A stretch of 64,000 nt of DNA, from contig NZ_JAIUIE010000001.1 in NCBI RefSeq assembly GCF_020165495.1, forward strand, positions 992,001 to 1,056,000. Direction: 5' to 3'. Of the stretch, positions 1 to 8,628 are shown piece after piece (within the stretch, counting starts at the first letter, position 1; the number at the start of each line of letters is the position of its first letter). The position numbers and the translations under genes were made by a program. The notes beneath the pieces were generated by a model. It was not told the origin of the DNA, ran no database searches, and worked only from the letters and a program-made list of their open reading frames with translations. This DNA is from Mesorhizobium sp. BR1-1-16. Its GTDB lineage: Bacteria > Pseudomonadota > Alphaproteobacteria > Rhizobiales > Kaistiaceae.

Positions 1-279
1 TTGCTCGCCGACGCCCGCCACGCGCTCGGCATCCTCCAGATCAGCGAGGATGCGCGTAGCCCGCTCGTAGAAGGTGCAGCCCTCCGAGGTGAGTTGAAGC
101 TGCCGTGTCGAACGGTTGAGCAGCCTTGCGCCAAGCCGCGCCTCCAGCCGCGCTATCAGCTTGCTGACCGCCGAAGGAGTCATGCGCGCGGCGCGAGCGG
201 CGGGGGAAAAGCCTCCGAGTTCGACGACGCGAACGAAGACCTCCATCTCGCCCGATCGGTTTACCTCAAGTCGCGCCAT
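1..279 (-). CDS. LysR-family transcriptional regulator, N-terminal part (cut by window edge)
   Basis: The reverse strand reads from an ATG at 279 to the window edge with 93 sense codons and no stop. The product begins MARLEVNRSGEMEVFVRVVE, followed by a winged helix-turn-helix containing PAARAARMTPSAVSKLIARLE and the ARLLNRSTRQ wing. This is the standard LysR DNA-binding domain (about residues 11-70). The C-terminal effector-binding domain lies outside the window. The gene is divergent from the MFS transporter that starts about 100 bases away, the usual arrangement for a LysR regulator and its target. A short TCAC-AA-GTGA dyad lies in the gap at 292-301. Family assignment is secure; the inducer is unknown. 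Confidence 0.93.
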   Translation of the reverse strand, partial: MARLEVNRSGEMEVFVRVVELGGFSPAARAARMTPSAVSKLIARLEARLGARLLNRSTRQLQLTSEGCTFYERATRILADLEDAERVAGVGEQ

Positions 280-383
280 GATGAGTTGATCTCACAAGTG
301 ATGTTCCGCTCCGCATTCTATTTCATCCAGCATCGAGCGTCTATCTGTCGGCCACCGTTCAGAATGTGGATCGAGATTGGATC

Positions 384-1571
384 ATGCCGCTCGCGCTCTA
401 TGCCCTGACAGCCGGAGCTTTCGGCATCGGCGTCACCGAATTTGTCATCATGGGCCTCTTGCTGGAGGTCAGTCGTGCCCTCAACGTCACCATCGCCGCT
501 GCCGGGCTGCTGATTTCCGGTTACGCGCTCGGCGTCACCATCGGCGCGCCCGTCCTGACCGTGCTGACTGCCCGTTGGCCGCGCAAGCATGTGCTCGTCG
601 GGCTGATGGTCATCTTCGTCATCGGCAATGCCGCCTGCGCGCTTGCGCCGACCTATGGATGGCTGATGGCGGCGCGCGTTCTGACCGCTTTGACGCATGG
701 TACCTTCTTCGGCGTCGGAGCGGTGGTCGCGACCAGCCTTGTGCCTGAAGACAAGCGCGCCTCGGCCATTTCCATCATGTTCACCGGCCTGACCGTCGCG
801 ACCGTGCTTGGCGTGCCCTTCGGGACCTGGCTCGGCCAGCATTATGGCTGGCGCGCCACCTTCTGGGCGGTAACGCTGGTGGGGCTGGTCGCACTTGGCG
901 TTCTCGCCGCGCTGGTGCCTCAGGATAGGACGCCGCCCGAAGCCTCCGATTGGCGGACCGATCTGCACGCCATCGCCCGCCGTCCCGTGCTGCTCGGGCT
1001 GCTGACCACAGTGCTCGGATATGCCGGGGTCTTCGCCGTCTTCACCTATATCGCGCCGCTGCTGACCGAGATCAGCGGCTTTGGGGTCAGTGCGGTCTCG
1101 CCGATCCTGCTGGTCTTCGGCGGCGGTCTGGTCGCGGGAAACCTGCTGGGCGGAAAGCTCGGCGACCGTAATCTGATCCGCGCCATCCTCGGCACTCTGG
1201 CGGCGCTTGCCGTCATCCTCGGCCTGATGACCTTCGCGTTCCACAGCGCGATTGCGGCTGTCATCTTCACCGGCCTGCTTGGCGCGGCGGGCTTCGCCAC
1301 CGTGGCCCCCCTGCAAATGTGGGTTCTCTCGAAAGCTGAAGGTGCAGGCCAGAGCCTCGCCTCCAGCGTCAACATCGGCGCTTTCAACCTTGGCAACGCC
1401 ATCGGCGCATGGGCGGGCGGCATGGTCATCGACCACGGGCCGGGCCTCGCCGTGCTTCCGCTGGCGGCTGCGCTGTTCCCGGCCGCAGCTATCGCCGTCG
1501 CGCTTCTCGCGGCCGATGCGGGCAGCCGACGCCGCGATGCTCGGCAATCGCGGCCGATCCCTCGAAGCTGA
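384..1571 (+). CDS. MFS drug/sugar efflux transporter, DHA1 (AraJ/YdhP-like)
   Basis: The 395-residue polytopic protein has about twelve hydrophobic segments and opens with MPLALYALTAGAFGIGVTEF, typical of the AraJ/YdhP/NepI branch of MFS exporters. The loop between helices 2 and 3 carries the conserved RWPRK basic patch. I chose the ATG at 384. A GTG at 366 is in frame, but family members normally begin at the MPLAL methionine. The last 20 residues are basic and low in complexity. The divergent LysR gene probably controls it, and an aldo/keto reductase follows on the same strand after 96 bases. The exported substrate cannot be read from the sequence. Confidence 0.9.
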   Translation: MPLALYALTAGAFGIGVTEFVIMGLLLEVSRALNVTIAAAGLLISGYALGVTIGAPVLTVLTARWPRKHVLVGLMVIFVIGNAACALAPTYGWLMAARVLTALTHGTFFGVGAVVATSLVPEDKRASAISIMFTGLTVATVLGVPFGTWLGQHYGWRATFWAVTLVGLVALGVLAALVPQDRTPPEASDWRTDLHAIARRPVLLGLLTTVLGYAGVFAVFTYIAPLLTEISGFGVSAVSPILLVFGGGLVAGNLLGGKLGDRNLIRAILGTLAALAVILGLMTFAFHSAIAAVIFTGLLGAAGFATVAPLQMWVLSKAEGAGQSLASSVNIGAFNLGNAIGAWAGGMVIDHGPGLAVLPLAAALFPAAAIAVALLAADAGSRRRDARQSRPIPRS

Positions 1572-1667
1572 GCTATGCAACACCAGGCGATGCCCGGCGC
1601 GCCATCGTGGACCTCCACGCGCGCCTCGGCCGCCGACTTCCTTCCTGCGGAATGAAAGGACGATCCC

Positions 1668-2705
1668 ATGGACTATAGATCCCTCGGCCGATCCGGCCTC
1701 AAGGTGCCGGTTCTCAGCTTCGGCGCTGGCACATTCGGTGGCTCCGGCCCGCTTTTCAGCAATTGGGGCCAATCCGACGCCACGGAAGCCCGCCGCCTCG
1801 TGGACATCTGCCTGGAGGCGGGCGTCAATCTGTTCGACACGGCCGATGTCTATTCCGGCGGTGCGTCGGAGGAAGTGCTCGGCGAGGCCGTCAAAGGCCG
1901 GCGCGACGCGGTGCTGATCTCGACCAAGACCAGCCTGCCCATGGGCGATGGTCCCAACGATGCCGGTTCCTCGCGCTTCCGGCTGATCCGGGCGGTCGAG
2001 GACGCGCTGCGCCGGCTCCAGACTGACTATATCGACCTGCTGCAACTGCATGCCTTCGATGCCGGCACGCCGGTCGAGGAAGTGCTTTCGACGCTTGATG
2101 CGCTCGTGCGCGCCGGCAAGGTCCGTTATATCGGCGTCTCCAATTTCGCGAGTTGGGAGATCATGAAGTCGCTGGCGGTCGCCGAGCGCCATGGCTGGCC
2201 GCGCTATGTCGCCAACCAGGTCTACTACTCACTGGTCGGGCGCGACTATGAGTGGGATCTGATGCCGTTCGATGCGGACCAAGGCCTTGGCGCATTGGTG
2301 TGGAGTCCGCTCGGCTGGGGCCGGCTCACCGGCAAGATCAGGCGCGGCGCGCCGCTGCCCGAAGGCAGCCGCTTGCACGAGACTGCGAGCTTTGGCCCGC
2401 CGGTGGATGACGAACATCTCTATCGCGTCGTCGATGCGCTGGACGCGGTAGCGGCGGAAACCGGTAAGACGGTGCCGCAGATCGCGCTCAACTGGCTGCT
2501 GCAACGCCCGACCGTCTCCTCGGTCATCATAGGCGCGCGCAACGAGGAGCAGCTTCGCCAAAACCTTGGCGCGATCGGCTGGAACCTCACCTCCGAACAG
2601 GTGGCGAAGCTGGACGAGGCGAGCGCCGCCACCGCGCCCTATCCCCATTTCCCCTATCGGCGTCAGGAAGGCTTCGCGCGCCTTAATCCGCCGATGGCGG
2701 GGTGA
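1668..2705 (+). CDS. Aldo/keto reductase
   Basis: The 345-residue protein is a full-length aldo/keto reductase (TIM barrel, NADPH-dependent carbonyl reduction). It starts MDYRSLGRSGLKVPVLSFG. The catalytic tetrad residues are visible as the Asp and Tyr in FDTADVYSGG, the Lys in ISTKTS and the His in LLQLHAFD. The C-terminal SVIIGARNEEQL segment binds the cofactor phosphate. An AAAGGA Shine-Dalgarno motif precedes the ATG. It probably forms a unit with the upstream MFS gene, a common pairing for handling reactive carbonyls or xenobiotics. The substrate is unknown. Confidence 0.92.
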   Translation: MDYRSLGRSGLKVPVLSFGAGTFGGSGPLFSNWGQSDATEARRLVDICLEAGVNLFDTADVYSGGASEEVLGEAVKGRRDAVLISTKTSLPMGDGPNDAGSSRFRLIRAVEDALRRLQTDYIDLLQLHAFDAGTPVEEVLSTLDALVRAGKVRYIGVSNFASWEIMKSLAVAERHGWPRYVANQVYYSLVGRDYEWDLMPFDADQGLGALVWSPLGWGRLTGKIRRGAPLPEGSRLHETASFGPPVDDEHLYRVVDALDAVAAETGKTVPQIALNWLLQRPTVSSVIIGARNEEQLRQNLGAIGWNLTSEQVAKLDEASAATAPYPHFPYRRQEGFARLNPPMAG

Positions 2706-3092
2706 AGCCCCACGCCACGCCACGCCGGTCCCGGTGCCGCCATGGCTCTATCGGTCCGGCTCATCGCGCCGGTGTTGTGAAGCCTGGGATCAGCGGCATG
2801 ATGCGCTGGAGCTCGCGGTCGTCGGAGATGCCCTGGAAGTCGTGTCGCGGCGTGTAGGGCGCTGCTGCTCATGAGTTTCCTCTGGCTTATTCCCGTCGGC
2901 GCCAATGCGGAGGCGCAGGCTCACCGCATGATGGATCTCGCTCTGGATGGCCTCGCCCGCCCGCAGGCGCCGGTGCTGGAGTTCGACGAGGACCGAACGA
3001 AATAACGACGCCCGCTCGCTGCGGGCGTCGAGGTTGGAGCAGTCGCGGAAAGCGATAGCCGTTCGATGCCGGTGGATGACGAAGGGCCTGCT
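2706..3092. other. 387-base gap with no convincing intact gene; possible gene remnant
   Basis: Neither strand offers a convincing full-length gene. From 2871 to 3005 on the plus strand, a 44-codon frame reads MSFLWLIPVGANAEAQAHRM and onward to a TAA at the end of a charged tail. It looks like the C-terminal end of a real protein and faintly recalls the FLWLIP element near the end of suppressor-of-fused-domain proteins. No intact N-terminal part exists upstream, because a TGA lies in frame at 2799. I read the stretch as decayed coding sequence plus terminator space between the plus-strand reductase and the minus-strand otnI. Low certainty. Confidence 0.35.
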
Positions 3093-3869
3093 TCAGGAGC
3101 GGTTCAGCCGGTTCCGCCAACTCAGCCCCGCAACCGTATCTGCCAGCGGACGGTATTCGCAGCCGATATGGCCGGCATAGCCGAGTTCATCAAGCGCGGC
3201 GAAGATACGGAAATCGTCCAGCTCGCCGGTGCCAGGCTCGTTGCGTCCCGGCACCGAGGCAGTCTGGATATGGCCGGTGATCGATAGCAGGCTTTCAAGG
3301 CCCTTCAGCATGTCGCCGTGCAGGATCTGGCGGTGGTAGATATCGAATTGCAGCTTGAGGTTCGGCCGGTCGAGTTCGGCGATCACGTCGGCCGCCTGGT
3401 TGAAATCATTCAGGAAATATCCCGGCATGTCGCGTCGATTGAGAGGCTCGATGAGAAGGTCGAGCCCGTTCTCACCGGCTGCGTCGGCTGCGTGGGCGAG
3501 CGCGTCGCGGTAGCGCGCGGCGGCCATCACGTCCGACCGGTCGGCGATGCCGGCCATCATGTGAAGCCGCGGCACGCCGAGGACCTTCGCATAGGCGAGG
3601 GCGGTCTCGACGCTCGCGCGAAATTCCGCCTGCCGGCCGTCGAGGGCTGCGAGACCACGCTCGCCCTTCGACCAATCGCCCGGTGGAAGGTTGAAGAGTA
3701 CGACCGAGAGGGCGTGCGCAGAAAGCCGTTCGCCGATGGCTTCGGCGGGAAACTCATAGGGGAAGAGGAACTCGACGGCTTCAAAACCCGCCTTTGCCGC
3801 CGCCTCGAACCGATCGAGAAAGGCGTACTCGTTGAACATCATCGTCAGGTTGGCGGCGAAGCGCGGCAT
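3093..3869 (-). CDS. otnI: 2-oxo-tetronate isomerase (hydroxypyruvate isomerase family)
   Basis: The 258-residue TIM-barrel protein starts MPRFAANLTMMFNEYAFLDR, the signature opening of the hydroxypyruvate isomerase/OtnI family. The two metal-binding and catalytic glutamates are present in LLIEPLNRRDMPGY (E141) and IGCEYRP (E238), and FDIYH (D176, H179) supplies further metal ligands. OtnI interconverts 2-oxo-tetronate and 3-oxo-tetronate. The start overlaps the ltnD stop by one base, so the two are co-translated. The neighbouring ltnD, otnK and otnC make OtnI more likely than a glyoxylate-pathway hydroxypyruvate isomerase. Confidence 0.88.
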   Translation of the reverse strand: MPRFAANLTMMFNEYAFLDRFEAAAKAGFEAVEFLFPYEFPAEAIGERLSAHALSVVLFNLPPGDWSKGERGLAALDGRQAEFRASVETALAYAKVLGVPRLHMMAGIADRSDVMAAARYRDALAHAADAAGENGLDLLIEPLNRRDMPGYFLNDFNQAADVIAELDRPNLKLQFDIYHRQILHGDMLKGLESLLSITGHIQTASVPGRNEPGTGELDDFRIFAALDELGYAGHIGCEYRPLADTVAGLSWRNRLNRS

Positions 3870-4789
3870 CAGGCGGTCTCCTTCCTCGGCATAGGCAATT
3901 CCAGACCGGCGATCTGGGCGTAGAGGCGCGCGACGGAGGCGTCGTCGTCACGGGCCATGCCGGCAGCGGCCGTGGCGAGGAAGATCTGCAGCGCGGCGCT
4001 GGCGATCGGCAGCGGGAAGTTTTCGCCTCGGCCGATATCCGAGACGATGCCGAGATCCTTGGTGAAGATCGCGACCGCGCTGCGCGGGCTGTAATCTCCC
4101 TCCAGGATATGCGGCACGCGGTTCTCGAACATCCAGCTTGTGCCGGCCGATTGTGTGATCACCTCGAAGACGCGCGCGAGATCGAGATCGAGGCTCTTCG
4201 CAAACGTCATGGCCTCGCACGCCGCCGCGATATGAACGCCGGCAAGGAGCTGGTTGACGATCTTGAAGGAGGAGCCGATCCCGACATCCGGGCCAAGTTC
4301 GTGGACACGCGCAGCGATGGCATCGAGCAACGGCCTCGCGGCGCTGAAGGCCTCCGGCGCACCAGAGGCCATCACGGTCAGCTCGCCGCTTGCAGCCTTG
4401 CCGGACCCGCCGCTGATCGGCGCATCGAGATAAAGGAGGCCCGCCGCCTGGGCCCGGGCGGCAAAGCGCTTTGCCTCGCCGGGGGCCATGGTGGCGGATG
4501 AGATGATCACGGCTCCGGGTGCAAGCGAGGCCGCGACCCCGTCCTCGCCGAAAAGCACAGCTTCGGTCTGGGCCGCATTGACCACGACGATCAGGGCGGC
4601 AGCTACGCCCCTTGCGGCCAGCCGAGGCGTTGCCTCAGGGCGTCCACCGGCATCTGCCAGCGCGGATCGCGCGGATTCCGAAAGGTCGCATCCGGAGACA
4701 TCGAAGCCGGCGCGGAGAAGAGAACGGGCCATGCCGAGGCCCATCGAGCCGAGGCCGACCACGGCGACATTGAGCGGCTTTTCCGACAT
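3869..4789 (-). CDS. ltnD: L-threonate dehydrogenase (3-hydroxyisobutyrate dehydrogenase family)
   Basis: The 306-residue cytoplasmic NAD-dependent beta-hydroxyacid dehydrogenase starts MSEKPLNVAVVGLGSMGLGM, with the Rossmann glycine motif at residues 12-17. DAPISGGSGKA is the substrate-binding motif, and the catalytic lysine lies in SSFKIVNQLL. LtnD oxidises L-threonate to 2-oxo-tetronate. I chose the ATG at 4789 because GGAG lies six bases upstream; the longer frame would need a TTG at 4810 inside the operator palindrome. It leads the ltnD-otnI unit, divergent from the lacI-type regulator. The pathway context is strong, though the family also contains other hydroxyacid dehydrogenases. Confidence 0.85.
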   Translation of the reverse strand: MSEKPLNVAVVGLGSMGLGMARSLLRAGFDVSGCDLSESARSALADAGGRPEATPRLAARGVAAALIVVVNAAQTEAVLFGEDGVAASLAPGAVIISSATMAPGEAKRFAARAQAAGLLYLDAPISGGSGKAASGELTVMASGAPEAFSAARPLLDAIAARVHELGPDVGIGSSFKIVNQLLAGVHIAAACEAMTFAKSLDLDLARVFEVITQSAGTSWMFENRVPHILEGDYSPRSAVAIFTKDLGIVSDIGRGENFPLPIASAALQIFLATAAAGMARDDDASVARLYAQIAGLELPMPRKETA

Positions 4790-4809
4790 GAAGGTCTCCG
4801 TTATCGACA

Positions 4810-4827
4810 AATGACAGCGCTGTCATT
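4810..4827. promoter_or_regulatory. Perfect 18-bp palindrome, probable LacI-family operator (site 1)
   Basis: The sequence AATGACAGCGCTGTCATT is a perfect dyad centred on GC, the form expected of LacI/GalR-family operators. It lies 20 bases upstream of the ltnD start and about 75 bases upstream of the divergent lacI-type regulator. Repression of ltnD-otnI and autoregulation of the regulator unit are the simplest reading. Confidence 0.75.
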
Positions 4828-4865
4828 AGTGAATGCCATAGCCTCTAGCATCGTGCAATCATTTT

Positions 4866-4882
4866 GTGTTAGCGCTGTCATT
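4866..4882. promoter_or_regulatory. Imperfect repeat of the LacI-family operator (site 2)
   Basis: The sequence GTGTTAGCGCTGTCATT shares the AGCGCTGTCATT half with site 1. Its left half is degenerate (TGTTAGCGCT instead of TGACAGCGCT). The centre-to-centre distance from site 1 is 55 bases, about five helical turns, so one tetramer or two dimers could bind both sites. It lies 20 bases upstream of the regulator's start. Confidence 0.6.
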
Positions 4883-4902
4883 CTCAGATTGGAGATGCGC
4901 CC

Positions 4903-5928
4903 ATGTCAGTTGGAAGGAGTGCTCCGCCGCAGCGCACGCTGCCTGTCCTCGCCGACGTGGCGCGTCTGTCCGGCGTGAGCGAGATCACCGTCTCGCGCGT
5001 CATCCGCAACAAGGGCCCGATCTCGGCCAAGACGCGCGAGCGCGTGCTTCATGCCGTGGCCGAAACCGGCTATGTGCCGAACCGACTTGCCGGCGCGCTC
5101 GCTTCGGCCGACTCGATGCTGGTCGGCGTCGTGCTGCCGTCGGTGACCAATATCGTCTTCGCCGACGTTCTGCGCGGCATCCACGAAGCGCTGGCGCCGT
5201 CCGGTTACCAGCCGGTGGTTGGGGTCACCGGATATGACGCCGACGAAGAGGAGCGGGTCGTCCGCTCGCTCCTCGCCTGGCAGCCGGCGGCGATCATCCT
5301 CGCGGGCTTTGAACATACCGATGGGACGCGGCGCATGCTGGCGGCGAGCCGCATTCGCGTGGCCGAGATCATGGATATCGACGCGACGCCGATCGATGTC
5401 GCGGTCGGCTTGTCGCATCGGAGCGCGGGCCGCGATATCGCGCGCTATCTGCTTTCGCGCGGCTATCGGCGCTTCGGCTATGTCGGTCACGATTGGGACA
5501 GTGATCATCGCGCTCGGCTGCGCTTTGAGGGACTGGTGGATGAACTCTCCGCCCAAGGGCTTGGTGTCGTCGCCGAGCGGCGCATTGCCGGCCCGAGCTC
5601 GACCCTCGCCGGTCGCGAAACGCTGGCCGGTTTGCTGGCCACCGGCGAGCGGCCGGATGTGGTGGTGTTCTCCAATGACGACATGGCTGTCGGTGGCTAT
5701 TTCCACTGCCTCGCGGCGGGGCTGGAGCCGCGGCGCGATGTCGGTCTTTTCGGTTTCAACGGGCTGGAGATCGGCGCTGCCCTGCCGCTTCGTCTCTCCA
5801 CGGTCCGCTCGAACCGCTTCCTGATCGGCAAGCTGGCGGCGGAGGCGCTGGTCGCTCGCCCGGATCGACCCGATGACACCGCGATCATCAATACCGGTTA
5901 CGAAATCGAGGCCGGCGAGACGGCCTGA
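4903..5928 (+). CDS. LacI-family transcriptional repressor of the tetronate genes
   Basis: The 341-residue protein has a LacI helix-turn-helix near its N-terminus (LADVARLSGVSEITVSRVIR), then the hinge helix PNRLAGALAS and a periplasmic-binding-fold effector domain. It resembles GntR/IdnR-type sugar-acid regulators. The effector is probably a four-carbon sugar acid or its oxo form, inferred from the flanking genes. An AAGGAG motif lies just upstream of the chosen ATG. It is the first gene of a plus-strand unit with otnK and otnC, and it is divergent from ltnD-otnI across two dyads it probably binds. Confidence 0.9.
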   Translation: MSVGRSAPPQRTLPVLADVARLSGVSEITVSRVIRNKGPISAKTRERVLHAVAETGYVPNRLAGALASADSMLVGVVLPSVTNIVFADVLRGIHEALAPSGYQPVVGVTGYDADEEERVVRSLLAWQPAAIILAGFEHTDGTRRMLAASRIRVAEIMDIDATPIDVAVGLSHRSAGRDIARYLLSRGYRRFGYVGHDWDSDHRARLRFEGLVDELSAQGLGVVAERRIAGPSSTLAGRETLAGLLATGERPDVVVFSNDDMAVGGYFHCLAAGLEPRRDVGLFGFNGLEIGAALPLRLSTVRSNRFLIGKLAAEALVARPDRPDDTAIINTGYEIEAGETA

Positions 5929-5944
5929 GGCGAGGAGAGACGAG

Positions 5945-7210
5945 ATGCTGCTTGGCGCGATCGCCGACGATCTGACCGGTGCGACCGATCTCGCGCTGAT
6001 GCTGGCCCGCGAGGGCATGAAAACCGTGCAGGTGGTCGGTACGCCGCCGGCAGGCTTCGATACAGGCGATGCCGAAGCGGTTGTCGTCGCGCTGAAGTCC
6101 CGCACGATTCCTGCATCCGAGGCGGTGTCGCTTTCGCTGGAGGCGGGGCGCTGGCTGCTCGCCAGCGGCGCAAGGCAACTGATCTTCAAATATTGCTCGA
6201 CATTCGATTCAACGTCCAAGGGCAATATCGGCCCGGTGGCCGAGGCGCTGATGGACCTGCTCGGGGTGGGCGTCACGATCGCCTGTCCCGCTTTTCCCGC
6301 CAACAAGCGGACGGTCTATCGCGGCCATCTCTTCGTTGGCGACCTCCTGCTCTCCGACAGTCCGATGAAGGATCACCCGCTGACGCCGATGCGTGACGCC
6401 AATCTGGTTCGCGTGCTGCAGGCGCAGACGAATGTTCCGGTCGGCCTTGTCGCTCGCGAAGTGGTGGCGGAAGGCCCTCAGGCGATCCGGTCGAGCTTCG
6501 CCGCTGCTGCATCCGACGGTCCGCGAATGCTGATCGTCGATGCGATCGAGGATGATGACTTGCGGGCGATCGGCGAGGCCGCATCGGACATGAAACTGAT
6601 CACAGGCGGGTCGGGCATCGCCCTTGGCCTGCCGGAGAATTTCCGCCGGGCCGGGTTGATCGAAGGCCGCGGCGCACCGGAAAGCCTGGCCGCGCCTGCA
6701 GGACGCTCCGTGATCCTCGCCGGCTCCTGCTCAGCCGCGACGCGGCGGCAGGTTGCTGCCGCCATCGCCGCCGGGCTGCCGGCCCGCCAGATCGACCCGC
6801 TTGCCATTGCCGATGGGACGGAGACGCCCGCCGAGGTTTTGGCGTTCATCGAGGCGGCAGGCGAGGGCCCGGCGCTGGTCTATGCGAGCGCCGATCCGGC
6901 TGCCGTGACGGACGCGCAGATCAAGCTCGGCCGTGATCGCGCCGGCACGATCATTGAACATCTCTTCGCCGACGTCGCAGTTGAATTGCGCAACCGGGGG
7001 TATCGGCGATTCCTCGTTGCGGGCGGCGAGACGTCCGGTGCGGTCGTGCAGGCGCTCGGTGTCAGCGCGCTGACGATCGGCCCCGAGATCGATCCCGGCG
7101 TGCCTTGGACGCTGAGCCTCGGCGACGAGGCCCCGGTCGCGCTCGCCCTGAAGTCGGGTAATTTCGGTACCGACGACTTCTTCCTCAAGGCCTGGAAGCT
7201 CCTCGCATGA
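5945..7210 (+). CDS. otnK: 3-oxo-tetronate 4-kinase (four-carbon acid sugar kinase)
   Basis: The 421-residue protein starts MLLGAIADDLTGATDLALML, the diagnostic N-terminus of the four-carbon acid sugar kinase (former DUF1537) family. The C-terminal nucleotide-binding domain contains VAGGETSGAVVQAL and ends with KSGNFGTDDFF, both characteristic. OtnK phosphorylates 3-oxo-tetronate at C4 using ATP. The ATG at 5945 has GAGGAG upstream; the frame is open further upstream but overlaps the regulator. The stop overlaps the otnC start (ATGA), so translation is coupled. Confidence 0.92.
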   Translation: MLLGAIADDLTGATDLALMLAREGMKTVQVVGTPPAGFDTGDAEAVVVALKSRTIPASEAVSLSLEAGRWLLASGARQLIFKYCSTFDSTSKGNIGPVAEALMDLLGVGVTIACPAFPANKRTVYRGHLFVGDLLLSDSPMKDHPLTPMRDANLVRVLQAQTNVPVGLVAREVVAEGPQAIRSSFAAAASDGPRMLIVDAIEDDDLRAIGEAASDMKLITGGSGIALGLPENFRRAGLIEGRGAPESLAAPAGRSVILAGSCSAATRRQVAAAIAAGLPARQIDPLAIADGTETPAEVLAFIEAAGEGPALVYASADPAAVTDAQIKLGRDRAGTIIEHLFADVAVELRNRGYRRFLVAGGETSGAVVQALGVSALTIGPEIDPGVPWTLSLGDEAPVALALKSGNFGTDDFFLKAWKLLA

Positions 7211-7851
7211 CCATCGCAACGATCTCCGACGAGACACGCCTGCGCGACGAGATCTGCCGGGTCGGCGCCTCGATCTTCAATCGCGGACTGACCTTCGGGT
7301 CGACCGGAAATATCAGCGCGCGCCTGCCGGACGGCGAGATGCTGATGACGCCGACCAATGCTTCGCTCGGTGATCTCGATCCGGCGCGGTTGTCGCGGTT
7401 CACGGCAGAAGGCGTCCATGTCGACGGCGACAAACCGACCAAGGAGGCCTTCCTGCATCGCTGCATGTATTGCGAGCGGCCGAAGGCAGGCGCCGTCGTG
7501 CATCTGCACTCGACCTATTCCGTCGCGGTCAGCATTCTCGCCGATGTCGATCCGCGCGACGTCCTGCCGCCGCTGACGGCCTATTACATCATGCGCGTCG
7601 GATCGCTGCCGCTCGTGCCCTATTACCCGCCGGGCGATGAAAGCCTCGCTGTTGCGGTCGGCGAGCAGGCCAAGGCGCATAGTGCGGTGCTGCTCGCCAA
7701 TCACGGGCCGGTCGTTTCGGGCGCGACGCTGCGCGAGGCGCAGTACGCGACCGAGGAACTCGAGGAGACGGCGAAGCTCTATCTCCTCCTCGACGGCCAC
7801 AAGACCCGTCCGCTCACACCGGAGCAGGTCGCGGCGCTACGGCAGCGCTAA
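7207..7851 (+). CDS. otnC: 3-oxo-tetronate 4-phosphate decarboxylase (class II aldolase/adducin family)
   Basis: The 214-residue class II aldolase-fold protein has the expected phosphate loop (STGNIS, residues 32-37), a catalytic Glu in KEAFLHR (E80) and zinc-binding histidines in VVHLHST (H99, H101) and LLANHGP (H166). OtnC decarboxylates 3-oxo-tetronate 4-phosphate to dihydroxyacetone phosphate, so the pathway joins glycolysis. It overlaps otnK by four bases. Its stop codon lies only four bases from the stop of the convergent SDR gene, leaving no room for a separate terminator. Confidence 0.9.
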   Translation: MTIATISDETRLRDEICRVGASIFNRGLTFGSTGNISARLPDGEMLMTPTNASLGDLDPARLSRFTAEGVHVDGDKPTKEAFLHRCMYCERPKAGAVVHLHSTYSVAVSILADVDPRDVLPPLTAYYIMRVGSLPLVPYYPPGDESLAVAVGEQAKAHSAVLLANHGPVVSGATLREAQYATEELEETAKLYLLLDGHKTRPLTPEQVAALRQR

Positions 7852-7855
7852 GCCG

Positions 7856-8605
7856 TCAGCCCCGGCCAACCAGCGGCATCTTCGTCGCCATGATGGTCAT
7901 TTCCAGGATGTTGGTGTCGAGCGGCAGGCCGGCCATATGGACGACGGCGTTCGCGACATGCTCGACATCGAAGGTCGGCTCGACCTGGGTGGAGAGATCC
8001 GGCTGCAGGACGCCGCTCTTCATCTTGGCGGCCATGGGCGTCTCGGTATTGCCGATGTCGATCTGGCCGCAGGCGATGTCGTATTTGCGGCCGTCCAGAG
8101 CCGTCGAGCGGGTCAGTCCAAGCACGGCGTGCTTCGAGGCGGTATAGGGAGCGGAGTTCGGGCGCGGCTTGGACGAGGAAATCGAGCCGTTGTTGATGAT
8201 CCGTCCGCCGCGCGGGCTCTGGTCCTTCATGATGCGGAAGGCGGCCTGCGTGCAGAGGAAGACGCCCGTGACATTGGTGTCGATGACGGCCTTCCACTGC
8301 TCGAAGGGCAGGTCCTCGATATTGACGGGCGGAGCATTGACGCCGGCATTGTTGAAGAGCACGTCGAGCCGGCCGTAATGGTGCTTGACGGCGTCGAAGA
8401 GAGCGGCGACCGAGGCGGGATCGGTGAGGTCGGCCGGCGCGACCAGCACCTCGCTGGCGGCCTCCTTGGCAAGCTGCTGCAATGGCTCCTCGCGCCTGCC
8501 GGTAACGGCCAGACGATAGCCGGCGGCGGACAGAGCAAGGGCGACGGCCCGTCCGATGCCCGTGCCCGCCCCCGTGACGAGCGCGATCTTTCCCGTTTCA
8601 GACAT
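7856..8605 (-). CDS. SDR-family oxidoreductase
   Basis: The 249-residue classical short-chain dehydrogenase starts [20 protein letters not shown] (TGxxxGIG cofactor motif). NNAG is present, and [12 protein letters not shown] is the YxxxK active site. It is the last gene of the eight-gene minus-strand operon with the sugar importer, the lactonase-like protein and denD. A role in oxidising or reducing a sugar or sugar lactone in this pathway is inferred. An in-frame ATG nine codons upstream is possible, but family members normally start near the chosen methionine. The exact substrate is unknown. Confidence 0.9.
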   Translation of the reverse strand: MSETGKIALVTGAGTGIGRAVALALSAAGYRLAVTGRREEPLQQLAKEAASEVLVAPADLTDPASVAALFDAVKHHYGRLDVLFNNAGVNAPPVNIEDLPFEQWKAVIDTNVTGVFLCTQAAFRIMKDQSPRGGRIINNGSISSSKPRPNSAPYTASKHAVLGLTRSTALDGRKYDIACGQIDIGNTETPMAAKMKSGVLQPDLSTQVEPTFDVEHVANAVVHMAGLPLDTNILEMTIMATKMPLVGRG

Positions 8606-8628
8606 GGCGTTTCTCTCTGAAATACGCG

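Noticed and set aside
318-2192. 624-codon open frame on the minus strand opposite the MFS and reductase genes
   Set aside because: Its protein is rich in Arg, Asp, Gly and His with no family motif, as expected of antisense frames in GC-rich DNA; both genes opposite are clear.
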